Shown one piece after another: positions 27,009 to 36,002 of a stretch of DNA of 64,000 nt. Position numbers and translations under genes: made by a program. Under the pieces are notes generated by a model, which was not told the origin of the DNA, did not search any database, and saw only the letters and a program-made list of their open reading frames with translations. Numbering within the stretch: the stretch's first letter is position 1; each line of letters begins with the position of its first letter. Source of the DNA: Pseudoflavonifractor sp. (GTDB taxonomy: Bacteria > Bacteroidota > Bacteroidia > Bacteroidales > Muribaculaceae); NCBI GenBank assembly GCA_023667145.1, contig JAMPAQ010000001.1:657329-721328 (forward strand), given 5' to 3'.

Positions 27009-27221
27009 ATGCCGTTGATGAAAGAAACGATTGGTAACCGCATAAAGGCACGTAGGAAGATGCTCGGCATTACCCAAAGCGAACTGGCTGAGTATTCAGA
27101 CGTGAGTATCAATACCCTGACCAAAATTGAGCGGGGAGAGGCGAATCCGACATTGAATGTCATTGAGAGAATCTTTGACACCTTGGGGCTTAACATAGAA
27201 ATCGTCATCCACAAACAATAA
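27009..27221 (+). CDS. HipB-like antitoxin, XRE helix-turn-helix
   Basis: A 70-aa single-domain XRE protein. RIKARRKMLGITQSELAEYS and the recognition helix region NTLTKIERGEANPTL make a complete Cro/C1 HTH. The size, position and following HipA-type genes identify it as the antitoxin and autorepressor of a HipBA-type module. An internal ATG three codons in (27018) is also possible. The next gene begins 3 bp after its stop. Confidence 0.85.
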   Translation: MPLMKETIGNRIKARRKMLGITQSELAEYSDVSINTLTKIERGEANPTLNVIERIFDTLGLNIEIVIHKQ

Positions 27222-27224
27222 GCC

Positions 27225-27545
27225 ATGAGACAAGCCGCAGTATTTCTCAACAACCGTCTTGCCGGTGTTCTAAGTGAAATTTCCTCATCGGATTACCGCT
27301 TCAGATATGATGACCATTATTTTCACGACAGCAACGCTCCGGCAATCAGCCTGACCCTACCAAAAGACCGGCAGGAATATCAGTCGGGCAGTCTCTTTCC
27401 TTTTTTTTTCAACATGCTGTCAGAAGGACACAATCGCCATCTGCAATCGCGCTATCTGCACATAGACGCGAACGATCATTTTGGGATACTTCTCGCGACA
27501 GCCGGGGTTGACACTCCGGGAGCCGTCACCATAAAACCAATGTGA
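27225..27545 (+). CDS. HipA N-terminal domain protein (HipA N1 subunit)
   Basis: A 106-aa protein equal to the N-terminal subdomain of HipA, which in many Bacteroidota is encoded separately from the kinase domain. AAVFLNNRLAGVLSE, AISLTLPKDRQEYQSG and LFPFFFNMLSEGHNR match the family. It likely assembles with the kinase piece and HipB (known from tripartite HipBST-type systems; inference here). It is followed 7 bp later by the kinase reading frame. Confidence 0.82.
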   Translation: MRQAAVFLNNRLAGVLSEISSSDYRFRYDDHYFHDSNAPAISLTLPKDRQEYQSGSLFPFFFNMLSEGHNRHLQSRYLHIDANDHFGILLATAGVDTPGAVTIKPM

Positions 27546-27552
27546 TATAGCC

Positions 27553-28541
27553 ATGGCCGCTCACGATTTCAATTGCTGTCCTTCATTGCTTCAAGCCGGA
27601 CATACCACATACTCGCCTGTCGCGAGACAAAAGTTGGCTGACGGACGAAACGTCTCGCCCTTCCTACCCTACGATAATTTCACCTCAAACACATCTGAGG
27701 GAAAAATCGCCGCAAAAAATCGCCTCAGGATGTCATTATCTGGAGCACAGCCAAAACACTGGATAATGGCGTATTCCGTTTGACAGACGAGGGAGAGCAA
27801 GGTACATATATCCTTAAGCCACGTCTTGATGACTTTTATTACCGTGAGTATAGCCCGGCAAACGAGAATCTCACCATGCAGATTGCCGACCAGGTTTACA
27901 ATATCGCAACCGCACCAAATGCAATGGTGTTTTTCAAGACAGGTGAAGCCGCCTACGTTACCCGCAGATACGACATCGGGGCAGATGGCACGAAGATACA
28001 GCAAGAGGATTTCGCATCTCTTGGGGGGCTTAACGATACCACAGCCGGGCCCAACTACAAATATGATGCCTTGAGTTATGAAGGTATAGCAGCCTTGATA
28101 CGGCGCTACATCCCTGCATGGCGAGTGGAGATGAGCCGCTTTTTCGAGTTGATGCTGTTTAATTTCCTTTTCTCCAATGGCGATGCCCATCTCAAGAACT
28201 TTTCAGTGCTCAAGACCCCTGACGGTGATTATCGCCTATCCCCGGCCTACGACCTGATAAACACTCACATCCATATTCCTACCGACCGTATATTTGCCCT
28301 CGAACGCGGGTTGTTTTCCGACTCCTCTGACAGGGGAATCCCCGTAACGGGGACCTTATTCCACTCATTTGGCACACAAATCGGATTGCCGACAAAAACT
28401 GTAAATCGTATCATCGACAAGTATCGCAGTAATTATGACCTGATAGACACCCTGATATCCAATTCATTCCTATCCGATGAATTGAAACGGATGTACAAGC
28501 AGATGTACCACACGAGGCTTGTCTCATACCTGCGAACATAA
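27553..28541 (+). pseudogene. HipA-family serine/threonine kinase, interrupted by a -1 frameshift
   Basis: Two frames together encode one HipA kinase. The first (27553-27783, 76 aa) has GHTTYSPVARQKLADGRNVS and reaches the nucleotide-loop motif SLSGAQPK. The second resumes in the -1 frame with KTLDNGVFRLTDEGEQGTYI and runs to 28541 with the catalytic FSNGDAHLKNF and SPAYDLINT. The join falls at 27751-27757, CCAAAAC: one more A in the A4 run would restore one open frame of about 330 codons. Possible causes are a real inactivating deletion, phase variation at the A tract, or a sequencing error. The catalytic residues are otherwise intact, which suggests a recent event. A TTG at 27780 could start the second frame, but that product lacks the ATP loop. 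Confidence 0.8.
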
Positions 28542-28581
28542 GCCATACAATGGCGGTTATGGTTTATTTCGTCAAAAAGGT

Positions 28582-28590
28582 TAACTTTGC
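28582..28590 (+). promoter_or_regulatory. Promoter of aroA, nearly leaderless
   Basis: TAACTTTGC ends only 6 bp before the aroA ATG at 28597, so the transcript should begin at or just before the start codon. No strong -33 element. Confidence 0.6.
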
Positions 28591-28596
28591 ATAGTT

Positions 28597-29862
28597 ATGA
28601 ATTACCGAATATATCCTCCTGAGGGGCCGGTCGAGGCCACAGTCATGCTGCCACGGTCAAAGAGCATCAGTAACCGTGCACTTGTGATAAACGCACTCAC
28701 CCCCGGTGCCCGCCCAATCGACAATATCGCTGTGTGCGATGACACCGATGCCATGGTCAGGGCCTTGAACAGCGGCGACGACTACATCAATATTGGAGCT
28801 GCCGGCACGACAATGCGATTCCTCACCGCCTACTTTGCCACACGCGAAGGGCGCACCGTCATCCTTGACGGCACAGAGCGTATGCGCCACCGCCCGATCC
28901 GTGTCCTCGTCGATGCCTTGCGCCGATGCGGGGCCGAGATTGAGTATGAGGGCGAGGAGGGCTATCCACCACTCCGTATTACCGGGCGACGGCTCACCGG
29001 CGGGGACATCGAGCTGCCGGCCACCATCAGCTCACAATATATCTCGGCATTACTCATGACCGCTCCCGTGATGGAGCAAGGATTGACCATCCACCTCTCC
29101 GGCGAGGTCATCTCACGGCCCTATATACTAATGACGCTCGCGCTGATGGAGCGATGGGGCATCGCGGGCGAGTTCTCACAAGGAGTCATCTCCGTTCCCC
29201 ATGCAAGTTACTCCCCCTGTGACTTCAACGTCGAGGCCGACTGGAGCGCGTCGTCATATTGGTATGAGATGGCGGCCCTGTCGGCATCAGAATTCAGCCT
29301 GCCGGGACTGGAGAGACCAAGCGTGCAGGGCGACAGCCGCGTGGCATCCATATTCGAGGCTCTCGGGGTCGTGACCGAGTATACGCACCAAGGCATAGCA
29401 ATCGGCCCGTCACCTGACCTTAACGGTCGGCTCGACCTCGACTTGAGCGAGCAGCCCGACCTCGCCCAGACCATCATCGTCACCTGCTGTATGCTCGGCA
29501 TACCGTTTCATATCACAGGGCTCTCGACACTCAAAATCAAGGAGACCGATCGCATCTCGGCCCTCGTCACCGAACTTGGCAAGCTCAGCTTCCGTCTTGA
29601 GGTCGAGCGTGACTGCGAGATATTGTGGGATGGCAGCCGTGTACCGGTGTTTGACGAGACAATTGCCATAGACACCTACGATGACCACCGCATGGCCATG
29701 GCCTTTGCCCCATGCGCCATCTATCTCCCGGGACTCGTCATCAACGACATTGAGGTGGTGACGAAATCATATCCCTCATACTGGGACGACCTGCGGGCCA
29801 TAGGATTTGTCTTTGAAGACGCGTCAACACCTTATGTCGAAACCAGTGTGGAGGAGGATTGA
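28597..29862 (+). CDS. aroA: 3-phosphoshikimate 1-carboxyvinyltransferase (EPSP synthase)
   Basis: Sixth step of the shikimate pathway to aromatic amino acids: joins shikimate 3-phosphate with phosphoenolpyruvate. The 421-aa chain is full length. Recognisable sites are LPRSKSISNRALVINAL (substrate lysine and arginine), NIGAAGTTMRFLTAYFA, DGTERMRHRPI, LKIKETDRISAL and the terminal YDDHRMAMAFAP. The stop shares its last base with the ATG of the following small gene, so the two are coupled. Confidence 0.96.
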   Translation: MNYRIYPPEGPVEATVMLPRSKSISNRALVINALTPGARPIDNIAVCDDTDAMVRALNSGDDYINIGAAGTTMRFLTAYFATREGRTVILDGTERMRHRPIRVLVDALRRCGAEIEYEGEEGYPPLRITGRRLTGGDIELPATISSQYISALLMTAPVMEQGLTIHLSGEVISRPYILMTLALMERWGIAGEFSQGVISVPHASYSPCDFNVEADWSASSYWYEMAALSASEFSLPGLERPSVQGDSRVASIFEALGVVTEYTHQGIAIGPSPDLNGRLDLDLSEQPDLAQTIIVTCCMLGIPFHITGLSTLKIKETDRISALVTELGKLSFRLEVERDCEILWDGSRVPVFDETIAIDTYDDHRMAMAFAPCAIYLPGLVINDIEVVTKSYPSYWDDLRAIGFVFEDASTPYVETSVEED

Positions 29863-30290
29863 TGGAGGCTGCATTGATAATACTTGGCTCTCTCATCGTC
29901 GTCGGCGTGATACTCCGGCTCACTCACCATCCCGACAACGCACCCGACAACGACAGCGACCGTGCCGACGGCGATGCCATCAGTCCAACCGACGACAACG
30001 AATGCTGCGGTATGCACGTGACCTGCGAGCGCGACTCACTGCTTGCCGCCGTCAGTGGGGAGATACAGTATTATGACGATGAGGAACTCGACGCATACAC
30101 CGGCAGACAGGCTGACAGCTACACCGAGGTGGAGACCGAGCAATTCCGCGACGTGCTGCTCACGCTGTTACCCGACGACATCGCCGGATGGGCACGCAGC
30201 ATACAGCTGCGCGGCATATCCCTGCCCGACCCCGTGCGTGACGAACTGCTGATGATTGTCGCCGAGGCACGCGCGGCCAGAAATACGTAA
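29862..30290 (+). CDS. Conserved small membrane-anchored protein of unknown function
   Basis: 142 aa from the ATG at 29862, which overlaps the aroA stop (TGATG) and has a strong GAGGAGGA ribosome site. An N-terminal hydrophobic helix (about 4-20) is followed by an acidic linker rich in D and N. Then comes a conserved domain with CCGMHVTCERDSLLAAVS, YYDDEELDAYTGR and VLLTLLPDDIAGWARSIQLRG. Similar proteins occur beside aroA in other Bacteroidales (from memory) and have no established function. The paired cysteines might bind metal. The next gene encodes a metal-ABC permease, but a link is only positional. Confidence 0.7.
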   Translation: MEAALIILGSLIVVGVILRLTHHPDNAPDNDSDRADGDAISPTDDNECCGMHVTCERDSLLAAVSGEIQYYDDEELDAYTGRQADSYTEVETEQFRDVLLTLLPDDIAGWARSIQLRGISLPDPVRDELLMIVAEARAARNT

Positions 30291-30306
30291 CCAACCACAC
30301 ACCCCG

Positions 30307-31125
30307 ATGTCAACACTACTCGACTATACATTTTTCCGCAATGCGATACTCGGCATAATCATACTCAGCATCGCAGCAGCCGTCATCGGCACCTACATCA
30401 TGACCCGCCGCATGGTATTCATCTCCGGGGGGATAACCCACGCTTGTTTCGGAGGCCTCGGTCTCGGCTACTATCTCGGAGTCAGCCCCGTCGCCATGGC
30501 CGCCGCGTTTGCCGTGGTCTCGTCACTCGGCGTGGAGTGGATGTCGACCCGGTTTCGCGTGCGCGAGGACTCGGCCATAGCCGTCATGTGGGCGCTGGGC
30601 ATGGCCATCGGAGTGCTGTTTGTGTTTCTCACCCCCGGATATGTGCCCGAACTCAACTCCTTTCTATTCGGCAACATCCTGACCATCTCGACTACAGACC
30701 TTTGGACATTCGGCCTGTTCACACTCATGCTGCTGGCATTCCTCGCCACATTCTATCACAAGATTGTCGCCTGTGCCTTTGACCGCGACTTTGCCCGCGT
30801 CTCGGGCCTGCCGGTGAGGTTCATCACCTACTCCATGACAATCTTTGTCGCCGTCTGCATCGTCCTCACGATACGGCTTGTAGGCATCATGCTGCTCATG
30901 TCGATGCTAACGATGCCCCAGATGATCGCCGAGACATACTGCCGCCGCTTCGGCCCCATGATGACGGTGTCGGTCATTGTCGCCGTCGCGTGCAGTCTCG
31001 CCGGACTGCTGCTGGCCGCTGTCATCGACGTACCCTGCTCGGCGGTCATCGTGATACTGATGGTCATCGTCTACTTTACCGCACGCTTGACGCGGGTCGC
31101 GACCATGCGCCGTGACATGCAATAA
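30307..31125 (+). CDS. ZnuB-like metal ABC transporter permease
   Basis: Integral membrane subunit of the ABC-3 family, which imports zinc, manganese or iron. From MSTLLDYTFFRNAILG the protein is 272 aa with about eight membrane helices; the upstream part of the frame overlaps the previous gene. Family markers are MTRRMVFISGGITHACFGGLGLG near the N-terminus (read as MTRRMVFISGGI then THACFGGLGLGYY) and VRLVGIMLL-like sequence TIRLVGIMLLMSML. No ATPase or metal-binding protein gene is adjacent, so these must be elsewhere. Metal specificity cannot be told. Confidence 0.88.
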   Translation: MSTLLDYTFFRNAILGIIILSIAAAVIGTYIMTRRMVFISGGITHACFGGLGLGYYLGVSPVAMAAAFAVVSSLGVEWMSTRFRVREDSAIAVMWALGMAIGVLFVFLTPGYVPELNSFLFGNILTISTTDLWTFGLFTLMLLAFLATFYHKIVACAFDRDFARVSGLPVRFITYSMTIFVAVCIVLTIRLVGIMLLMSMLTMPQMIAETYCRRFGPMMTVSVIVAVACSLAGLLLAAVIDVPCSAVIVILMVIVYFTARLTRVATMRRDMQ

Positions 31126-31155
31126 TACCACGTCGGCCAACGTTATGTCAATTAG

Positions 31156-34100
31156 ATGAGAAAGCTCCCCCTGATATTGCTCACGACTGTGATCACGGCA
31201 TTGACGATGCTGTCATGCTCGACACGCAAGAACACTGCCACGTCACGTGCCTATCAGGCTTTTACTACCCGTTACAACGTCTACTTCAACGGCGACGAGC
31301 ATTACAAGGAGACCTTGAAGGAGATGGAAAAGAACTATGAGGACGACTACAGCCGCACCCTCATATTCATGCACCCGGCTGAGGCCAAGGCCGACCCCAA
31401 GGCCACACAGCCAACAGGCGACTTCACCCGCTCCATCGAGAAAGCCCAAAAGGCCATCCAGCTCCACTCAATAAAGAAGCGTCCCAAGAAAAAGAGCGGC
31501 CGATCCAACGACCCCAAATACCGCGCCTGGCTCAAGCGCGACGAGTATAACCCGTTCTTGCACAACGCGTGGATGATGATGGGACGCAGCCAGTTTAACA
31601 ACGGCGACTTCCTCGGGGCAGCATCCACATTCTACTACACCTCGCGACACTTCAACTGGCTACCGGCCACCGTCACCGAGGCCGAACTATGGCAAGCCCG
31701 CAGCTACATAGCCATGGGATGGAACTACGAGGCCGAGAATATCCTGCGCCGCGTCAAGGACGATGAGCTGACCTCGGGCACATTGCGTGGCCTCTACAAC
31801 TATGTCTACGGAGACCTCTACGTCCACACCAAGGAATACGACAAGGCAGTTCCCTACCTCGTCGAGGCACGCCGCTATGCCAAGGGGACCCAGAAGACCC
31901 GCATCAGCTTCCTGCTCGGACAGGTGTATTCACTTCTCGGGCGCAAGCAAGAGGCATACCAGGCTTTTGGCAAGGCCGCCGGCGCGTCGGGAGCGCCCTA
32001 CCGCACCCAGTTTAATGCACGCATACGCCAGAGCGAGGTATACCAAGGCGAGAACATCGAGCCGGAGGTCAAGGCCCTGCGGCGCATGGCCCGCTACAGC
32101 CGCAACAAGGAGTACCTCGACCAAATATACTATGCCATCGGCAATCTGTACCTGTCGCGGCGCGACACCACACGTGCCATCGAGAACTATGAGCTTGCTG
32201 TCGAGAAAAGCACCCGTAACAATGTCGACAAGGCCATAGCCCAGATTACTCTCGGAGGGCTTTACTTTGACCAACACCGCTATGACAAGGCACAGCCTTG
32301 TTACTCCGAGGCCGTGCCGATGTTGCCCGACACATATCCCGGCTATGAGCAACTGCGCCGACGTTCCGACGTGCTCGATGAGCTTGCCGTATACTCACAA
32401 AACGTCACCCTACAGGACTCACTGTTGAGACTGTCGGCCATGACTCCCGAGGAGCAGCTCGCCGTCGTCAACAAGATAATCGATGACCTCAAGAAAAAGG
32501 AGAAGGAGGAGGCCGAGCGGGCACGCAAGGAGGAGTACCTTGCCCAACAGGATGCCGCCGGGAACGGATTGCAAGACAACAATGCCCCGACGACATTCAC
32601 CCTCAACACCGACGACTCGTGGTATTTCTACAACAATGCCACGCGCAACGCCGGGCGCACTGACTTCCAGAAGCGGTGGGGAAGCCGTCGTCTTGAGGAT
32701 GACTGGCGCCGCCGCAACAAGTCGTCATTTGACCTCAACGACTTTGAGGAAAGCTCGGAGGAGGATGAGGAGGATACGGAAAATCCCGACGGGCCTGACA
32801 GCGGCGACACCGCCGGTGACGAGACAAAGGACAAGGCCGAGGACAAAGACCTGGCCAAGAAAGAGAGCGACCCCCACTATCCCGAGTATTACCTCAAGCA
32901 GATACCCAAGACTGACCTTGAGAAACTGACATCAAACGATGTAATACAGGAGGGCCTGTACAACATGGGTCTCATACTCAAGGACAAACTTGAGGACTAT
33001 ACCTCGGCCAACGACGAGTGGCAGCAGCTGCTCACCCGTTACCCCGACAACATCTACCGCCTTGAGGTCTACTACAACCTCTATCTCATGTATATGCGCA
33101 TGGGGCAGACGGCTATGGCCGAGAAATACCGCCAGTTGATACTCAATGACTTTGCCGATTCAAAGTATGGCATGGCGATGCGCGACCCCCACTACCTCGA
33201 CAACCTGAAGGAGATGGACACCGAACAGGAGCGCATGTATGAGCGTGCCTACGAGGCATATCTTGACAACCGCAATGACGCTGTCCACGCGGCCTACGAC
33301 GAGATGATGCACAAATATCCGTTGAGCAAGATCATGCCCAAGTTCATGTTTATCGACGCACTGACTTACGTCACCGAGAACAACCCGGGAAAGTTCCGAT
33401 CGACTCTGAAGGAACTGCTTGAGCGCTACCCCGAAACCGACATCACTCCCCTCGCGTCGGCCTATCTGTCGGGACTCGCCAAAGGCCGTAAGCTCAACAG
33501 CGGATCGGGAGCCAACCTCCGTGGCATGATATGGGACATGCGCCTTGGCAACGACTCCACGGCCACGGCGGCTTCCGACTCGATTATATTTGACCTCAAC
33601 CCCGCCGACCCCCAATTGCTTGTGCTCGCGTTCCCGACCGACTCGGTGTCATCCAACAAGCTGCTGTTTGACATAGCCCGCCACAACTTCACATCCTATG
33701 TCGTCAAGGACTTTGACCTTGAGCAGATGAACTTCGGACGACTCGGTATGCTCATAGTCAAGGGATTTGCAAATCTCGACGAACTGACCCACTACCGCAA
33801 GGTGCTTGCCGCAGACAACTCGCTCAAGATTCCCGCACAGGTAAGGCCCGTCATGATAAGCGCCAAGAACTTTGAACTATTGCTCCAACAGGGACGTTCA
33901 CTTGAAGAGTATTTTAGGTTTGTCAACGAGAGCAATGCCGCCGATGCTGTCAAGGCCGCCATCCCCGATGAGATTTACGACTCGTTGCCCGAGGAGGAGG
34001 CCGGTGATGGAGAGCTTCCCGATATCGCGCTGCCAGCTGCCGTCCCGACTACGACTCCACAGCCATCTGACGAGACCGCGACTCCGGCAGTCCCGGAGGC

Positions 34101-34350
34101 ACAGCCCGAGAAGCCTGTCGATGAGCCTAAGTCCGAAGGAGATAAGCCTGAACAACCGACTCGACCGGCGGTAGCGCCGGAACAGCCCGCCAAGCCGGAG
34201 CAGCCCACGGCACAACCCGAGCAAGCCGTTAAGCCGACCCAGCCGACGACAAAGCCGACCCAGCCGACTGTCCCTGCGGTCAAGAACACCCCCTTGCCGT
34301 ACTATCCACAAGGTTCCGAGGGTGACGATGATGAAGACCCGATGGATTGA
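31156..34350 (+). CDS. porW: PorW/SprE-like TPR lipoprotein of the type IX secretion system
   Basis: A 1064-aa periplasmic lipoprotein. The lipobox is LTMLSCST (C21). The conserved N-terminal signature YQAFTTRYNVYFNGDEHYKE and LHSIKKRPKKKSGRSNDPKY, then repeated TPR-like helices (about 130-420 and 560-720), match PorW/SprE. In Flavobacterium and Porphyromonas this protein links the type IX secretion motor to the outer-membrane translocon. A charged, E/D/R-rich stretch lies around 440-560. The last 100 or so residues are Pro/Glu/Lys/Thr-rich (PEQPAKPEQPTAQPEQ), a disordered tail. porX follows 28 bp later. PorW-like genes also occur in Bacteroidales without a full system, so this alone does not prove secretion. 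Confidence 0.88.
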   Translation: MRKLPLILLTTVITALTMLSCSTRKNTATSRAYQAFTTRYNVYFNGDEHYKETLKEMEKNYEDDYSRTLIFMHPAEAKADPKATQPTGDFTRSIEKAQKAIQLHSIKKRPKKKSGRSNDPKYRAWLKRDEYNPFLHNAWMMMGRSQFNNGDFLGAASTFYYTSRHFNWLPATVTEAELWQARSYIAMGWNYEAENILRRVKDDELTSGTLRGLYNYVYGDLYVHTKEYDKAVPYLVEARRYAKGTQKTRISFLLGQVYSLLGRKQEAYQAFGKAAGASGAPYRTQFNARIRQSEVYQGENIEPEVKALRRMARYSRNKEYLDQIYYAIGNLYLSRRDTTRAIENYELAVEKSTRNNVDKAIAQITLGGLYFDQHRYDKAQPCYSEAVPMLPDTYPGYEQLRRRSDVLDELAVYSQNVTLQDSLLRLSAMTPEEQLAVVNKIIDDLKKKEKEEAERARKEEYLAQQDAAGNGLQDNNAPTTFTLNTDDSWYFYNNATRNAGRTDFQKRWGSRRLEDDWRRRNKSSFDLNDFEESSEEDEEDTENPDGPDSGDTAGDETKDKAEDKDLAKKESDPHYPEYYLKQIPKTDLEKLTSNDVIQEGLYNMGLILKDKLEDYTSANDEWQQLLTRYPDNIYRLEVYYNLYLMYMRMGQTAMAEKYRQLILNDFADSKYGMAMRDPHYLDNLKEMDTEQERMYERAYEAYLDNRNDAVHAAYDEMMHKYPLSKIMPKFMFIDALTYVTENNPGKFRSTLKELLERYPETDITPLASAYLSGLAKGRKLNSGSGANLRGMIWDMRLGNDSTATAASDSIIFDLNPADPQLLVLAFPTDSVSSNKLLFDIARHNFTSYVVKDFDLEQMNFGRLGMLIVKGFANLDELTHYRKVLAADNSLKIPAQVRPVMISAKNFELLLQQGRSLEEYFRFVNESNAADAVKAAIPDEIYDSLPEEEAGDGELPDIALPAAVPTTTPQPSDETATPAVPEAQPEKPVDEPKSEGDKPEQPTRPAVAPEQPAKPEQPTAQPEQAVKPTQPTTKPTQPTVPAVKNTPLPYYPQGSEGDDDEDPMD

Positions 34351-34378
34351 TTTTGACACGACATAAACCCCAGAAACG

Positions 34379-35920
34379 ATGAGCACCCACACCATACTTT
34401 GGGCCGACGACGAGATAGACCTCCTCAAGCCCCACATAATGTTTCTCAAAAACAAGGGATATGATGTAGTGACAGCCAACAATGGCCGTGACGCTCTTGA
34501 GATGGTCGAAAATGGCATTTACGACCTCATAATCCTCGATGAGAACATGCCCGGTCTCACCGGGTTGGAGACACTGTCGCGCATCAAGCAGTCGGCCCCG
34601 CAAGTCCCTGTAATCATGATCACCAAGAGCGAGGAGGAGAACATCATGAACCAGGCCATCGGCAACAAGATTGCCGACTATCTCATAAAGCCCGTCAACC
34701 CCCACCAGATACTCCTGTCAATAAAAAAGAACCTCCACTCCGACCGTCTCATCTCCGAACAGGCCACCTCAGACTACCGTCAGGAGTTCGGGCGCATCAC
34801 CTCGCTCATCAACGACTCTTACACCATCGAGGACTGGTATGAGTTGTATGGCAAACTCGTGTTCTGGGAGTTGCAGCTCGCCTCAACCGACACCAACATG
34901 GACGAACTGCTCAACATGCAGAAGATTGAGGCCAATGCCGCGTTTGCAAAGTGGGTCAAGCGCAACTATGAGAAATGGGTCACCGGCGGTGACCATCCGT
35001 TGATGAGTCATGAGCTGTTCAAGACCAAGGTGTTCCCGTTGCTCGACAAAGGGGAGAAAGTATTCTTCATACTAATCGACAACTTCCGTCTTGACCAATG
35101 GCGCGTCGTCAAGCCGATACTCTCCGAGTATTTCACGTTTGATGAAGACCTGTATTGCTCCATCCTCCCCACCGCGACCCAATATGCCCGCAATGCTATC
35201 TTCTCAGGACTTATGCCGTTGCAGATAGCCCGGATGTTTCCCGACCTGTGGGTCGATGAGGAGTCGGAGGAGGGCAAGAATCTCAACGAGTCACCACTGA
35301 TATCCACCCAGTTTGACCGCTACCGCCGCCGGTGCAAATTCTCTTACAACAAAATCAACGACTCGGTAGCCGGCGAGAAGTTCCTCCAAAACTTCGCTAA
35401 TCTTGCTGACAACGACCTCAACGTCGTGGTACTCAATTTTGTCGACATGCTCTCCCATGCCCGCACGGAGTCAAAGATGATACGCGAACTCGCCTCCAAC
35501 AACGCCGCCTACCGCTCGCTGACCGAGTCGTGGTTCCGCCACTCATCGGCCATCGACCTGTTCCGCCGCATAGCCGAGCGGGGTTACAAGGTAGTGCTCA
35601 CCACCGACCACGGCTCCATCCGCGTCGACAACCCCATCAAGGTTGTCGGTGACCGCAACACCAATACCAACCTCCGTTACAAGGTCGGCAAGACATTGAG
35701 CTACAACCCCAAGCAAGTCTTTGAGATCAAGCGGCCCGAGCAATTCGGACTGCCCGCGCCCAACGTCTCATCCACCTATATCTTCGCCTCGGGACGCGAC
35801 TTCTTCGCCTACCCCAACAACTACAACTACTACGTGCAATACTACACCGACACATTCCAGCACGGTGGAATCTCCCTTGAGGAAATGATAGTCCCCATCA
35901 TCACCCTCTCCCCCCGGTAA
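34379..35920 (+). CDS. porX: PorX-like response regulator with PglZ phosphatase domain
   Basis: A 513-aa cytoplasmic response regulator. The receiver domain (about 1-120) has the acidic pair ADDE, the phospho-acceptor D54 in LIILDENMPGL, the T/K switch residues (MITKS) and a C-terminal KP. The second half is a PglZ/alkaline-phosphatase-like domain with metal-site motifs FILIDNFRLDQW, LNFVDMLSHAR and VVLTTDHGSIRV. PorX, with PorY and SigP, controls type IX secretion in Porphyromonas and hydrolyses cyclic oligonucleotides in characterised cases. Its place directly after porW supports this reading. Confidence 0.9.
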   Translation: MSTHTILWADDEIDLLKPHIMFLKNKGYDVVTANNGRDALEMVENGIYDLIILDENMPGLTGLETLSRIKQSAPQVPVIMITKSEEENIMNQAIGNKIADYLIKPVNPHQILLSIKKNLHSDRLISEQATSDYRQEFGRITSLINDSYTIEDWYELYGKLVFWELQLASTDTNMDELLNMQKIEANAAFAKWVKRNYEKWVTGGDHPLMSHELFKTKVFPLLDKGEKVFFILIDNFRLDQWRVVKPILSEYFTFDEDLYCSILPTATQYARNAIFSGLMPLQIARMFPDLWVDEESEEGKNLNESPLISTQFDRYRRRCKFSYNKINDSVAGEKFLQNFANLADNDLNVVVLNFVDMLSHARTESKMIRELASNNAAYRSLTESWFRHSSAIDLFRRIAERGYKVVLTTDHGSIRVDNPIKVVGDRNTNTNLRYKVGKTLSYNPKQVFEIKRPEQFGLPAPNVSSTYIFASGRDFFAYPNNYNYYVQYYTDTFQHGGISLEEMIVPIITLSPR

Positions 35921-35968
35921 CTCATCCTTGCATCCAATCGCAAAATCGGTTACAGCACTTGGTTTTCA

Positions 35969-35999
35969 TTGCCTTGTTTGTACATTTTATTACTTTTGC
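35969..35999 (+). promoter_or_regulatory. Promoter of the DUF3800 cassette, leaderless
   Basis: TTG (35969-35971), 19-bp spacer, TACTTTTGC (35991-35999), then the ATG at 36003 only 3 bp on. It shows the cassette is transcribed separately from porX. Confidence 0.7.
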
Positions 36000-36002
36000 A
36001 CA

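Noticed and set aside
27745-27785. Programmed -1 frameshift in the hipA kinase
   Set aside because: The bases around the join (CCA AAA CAC in the zero frame) do not make a standard X XXY YYZ slippery heptamer, and no downstream stem or pseudoknot is evident; a one-base loss is simpler.
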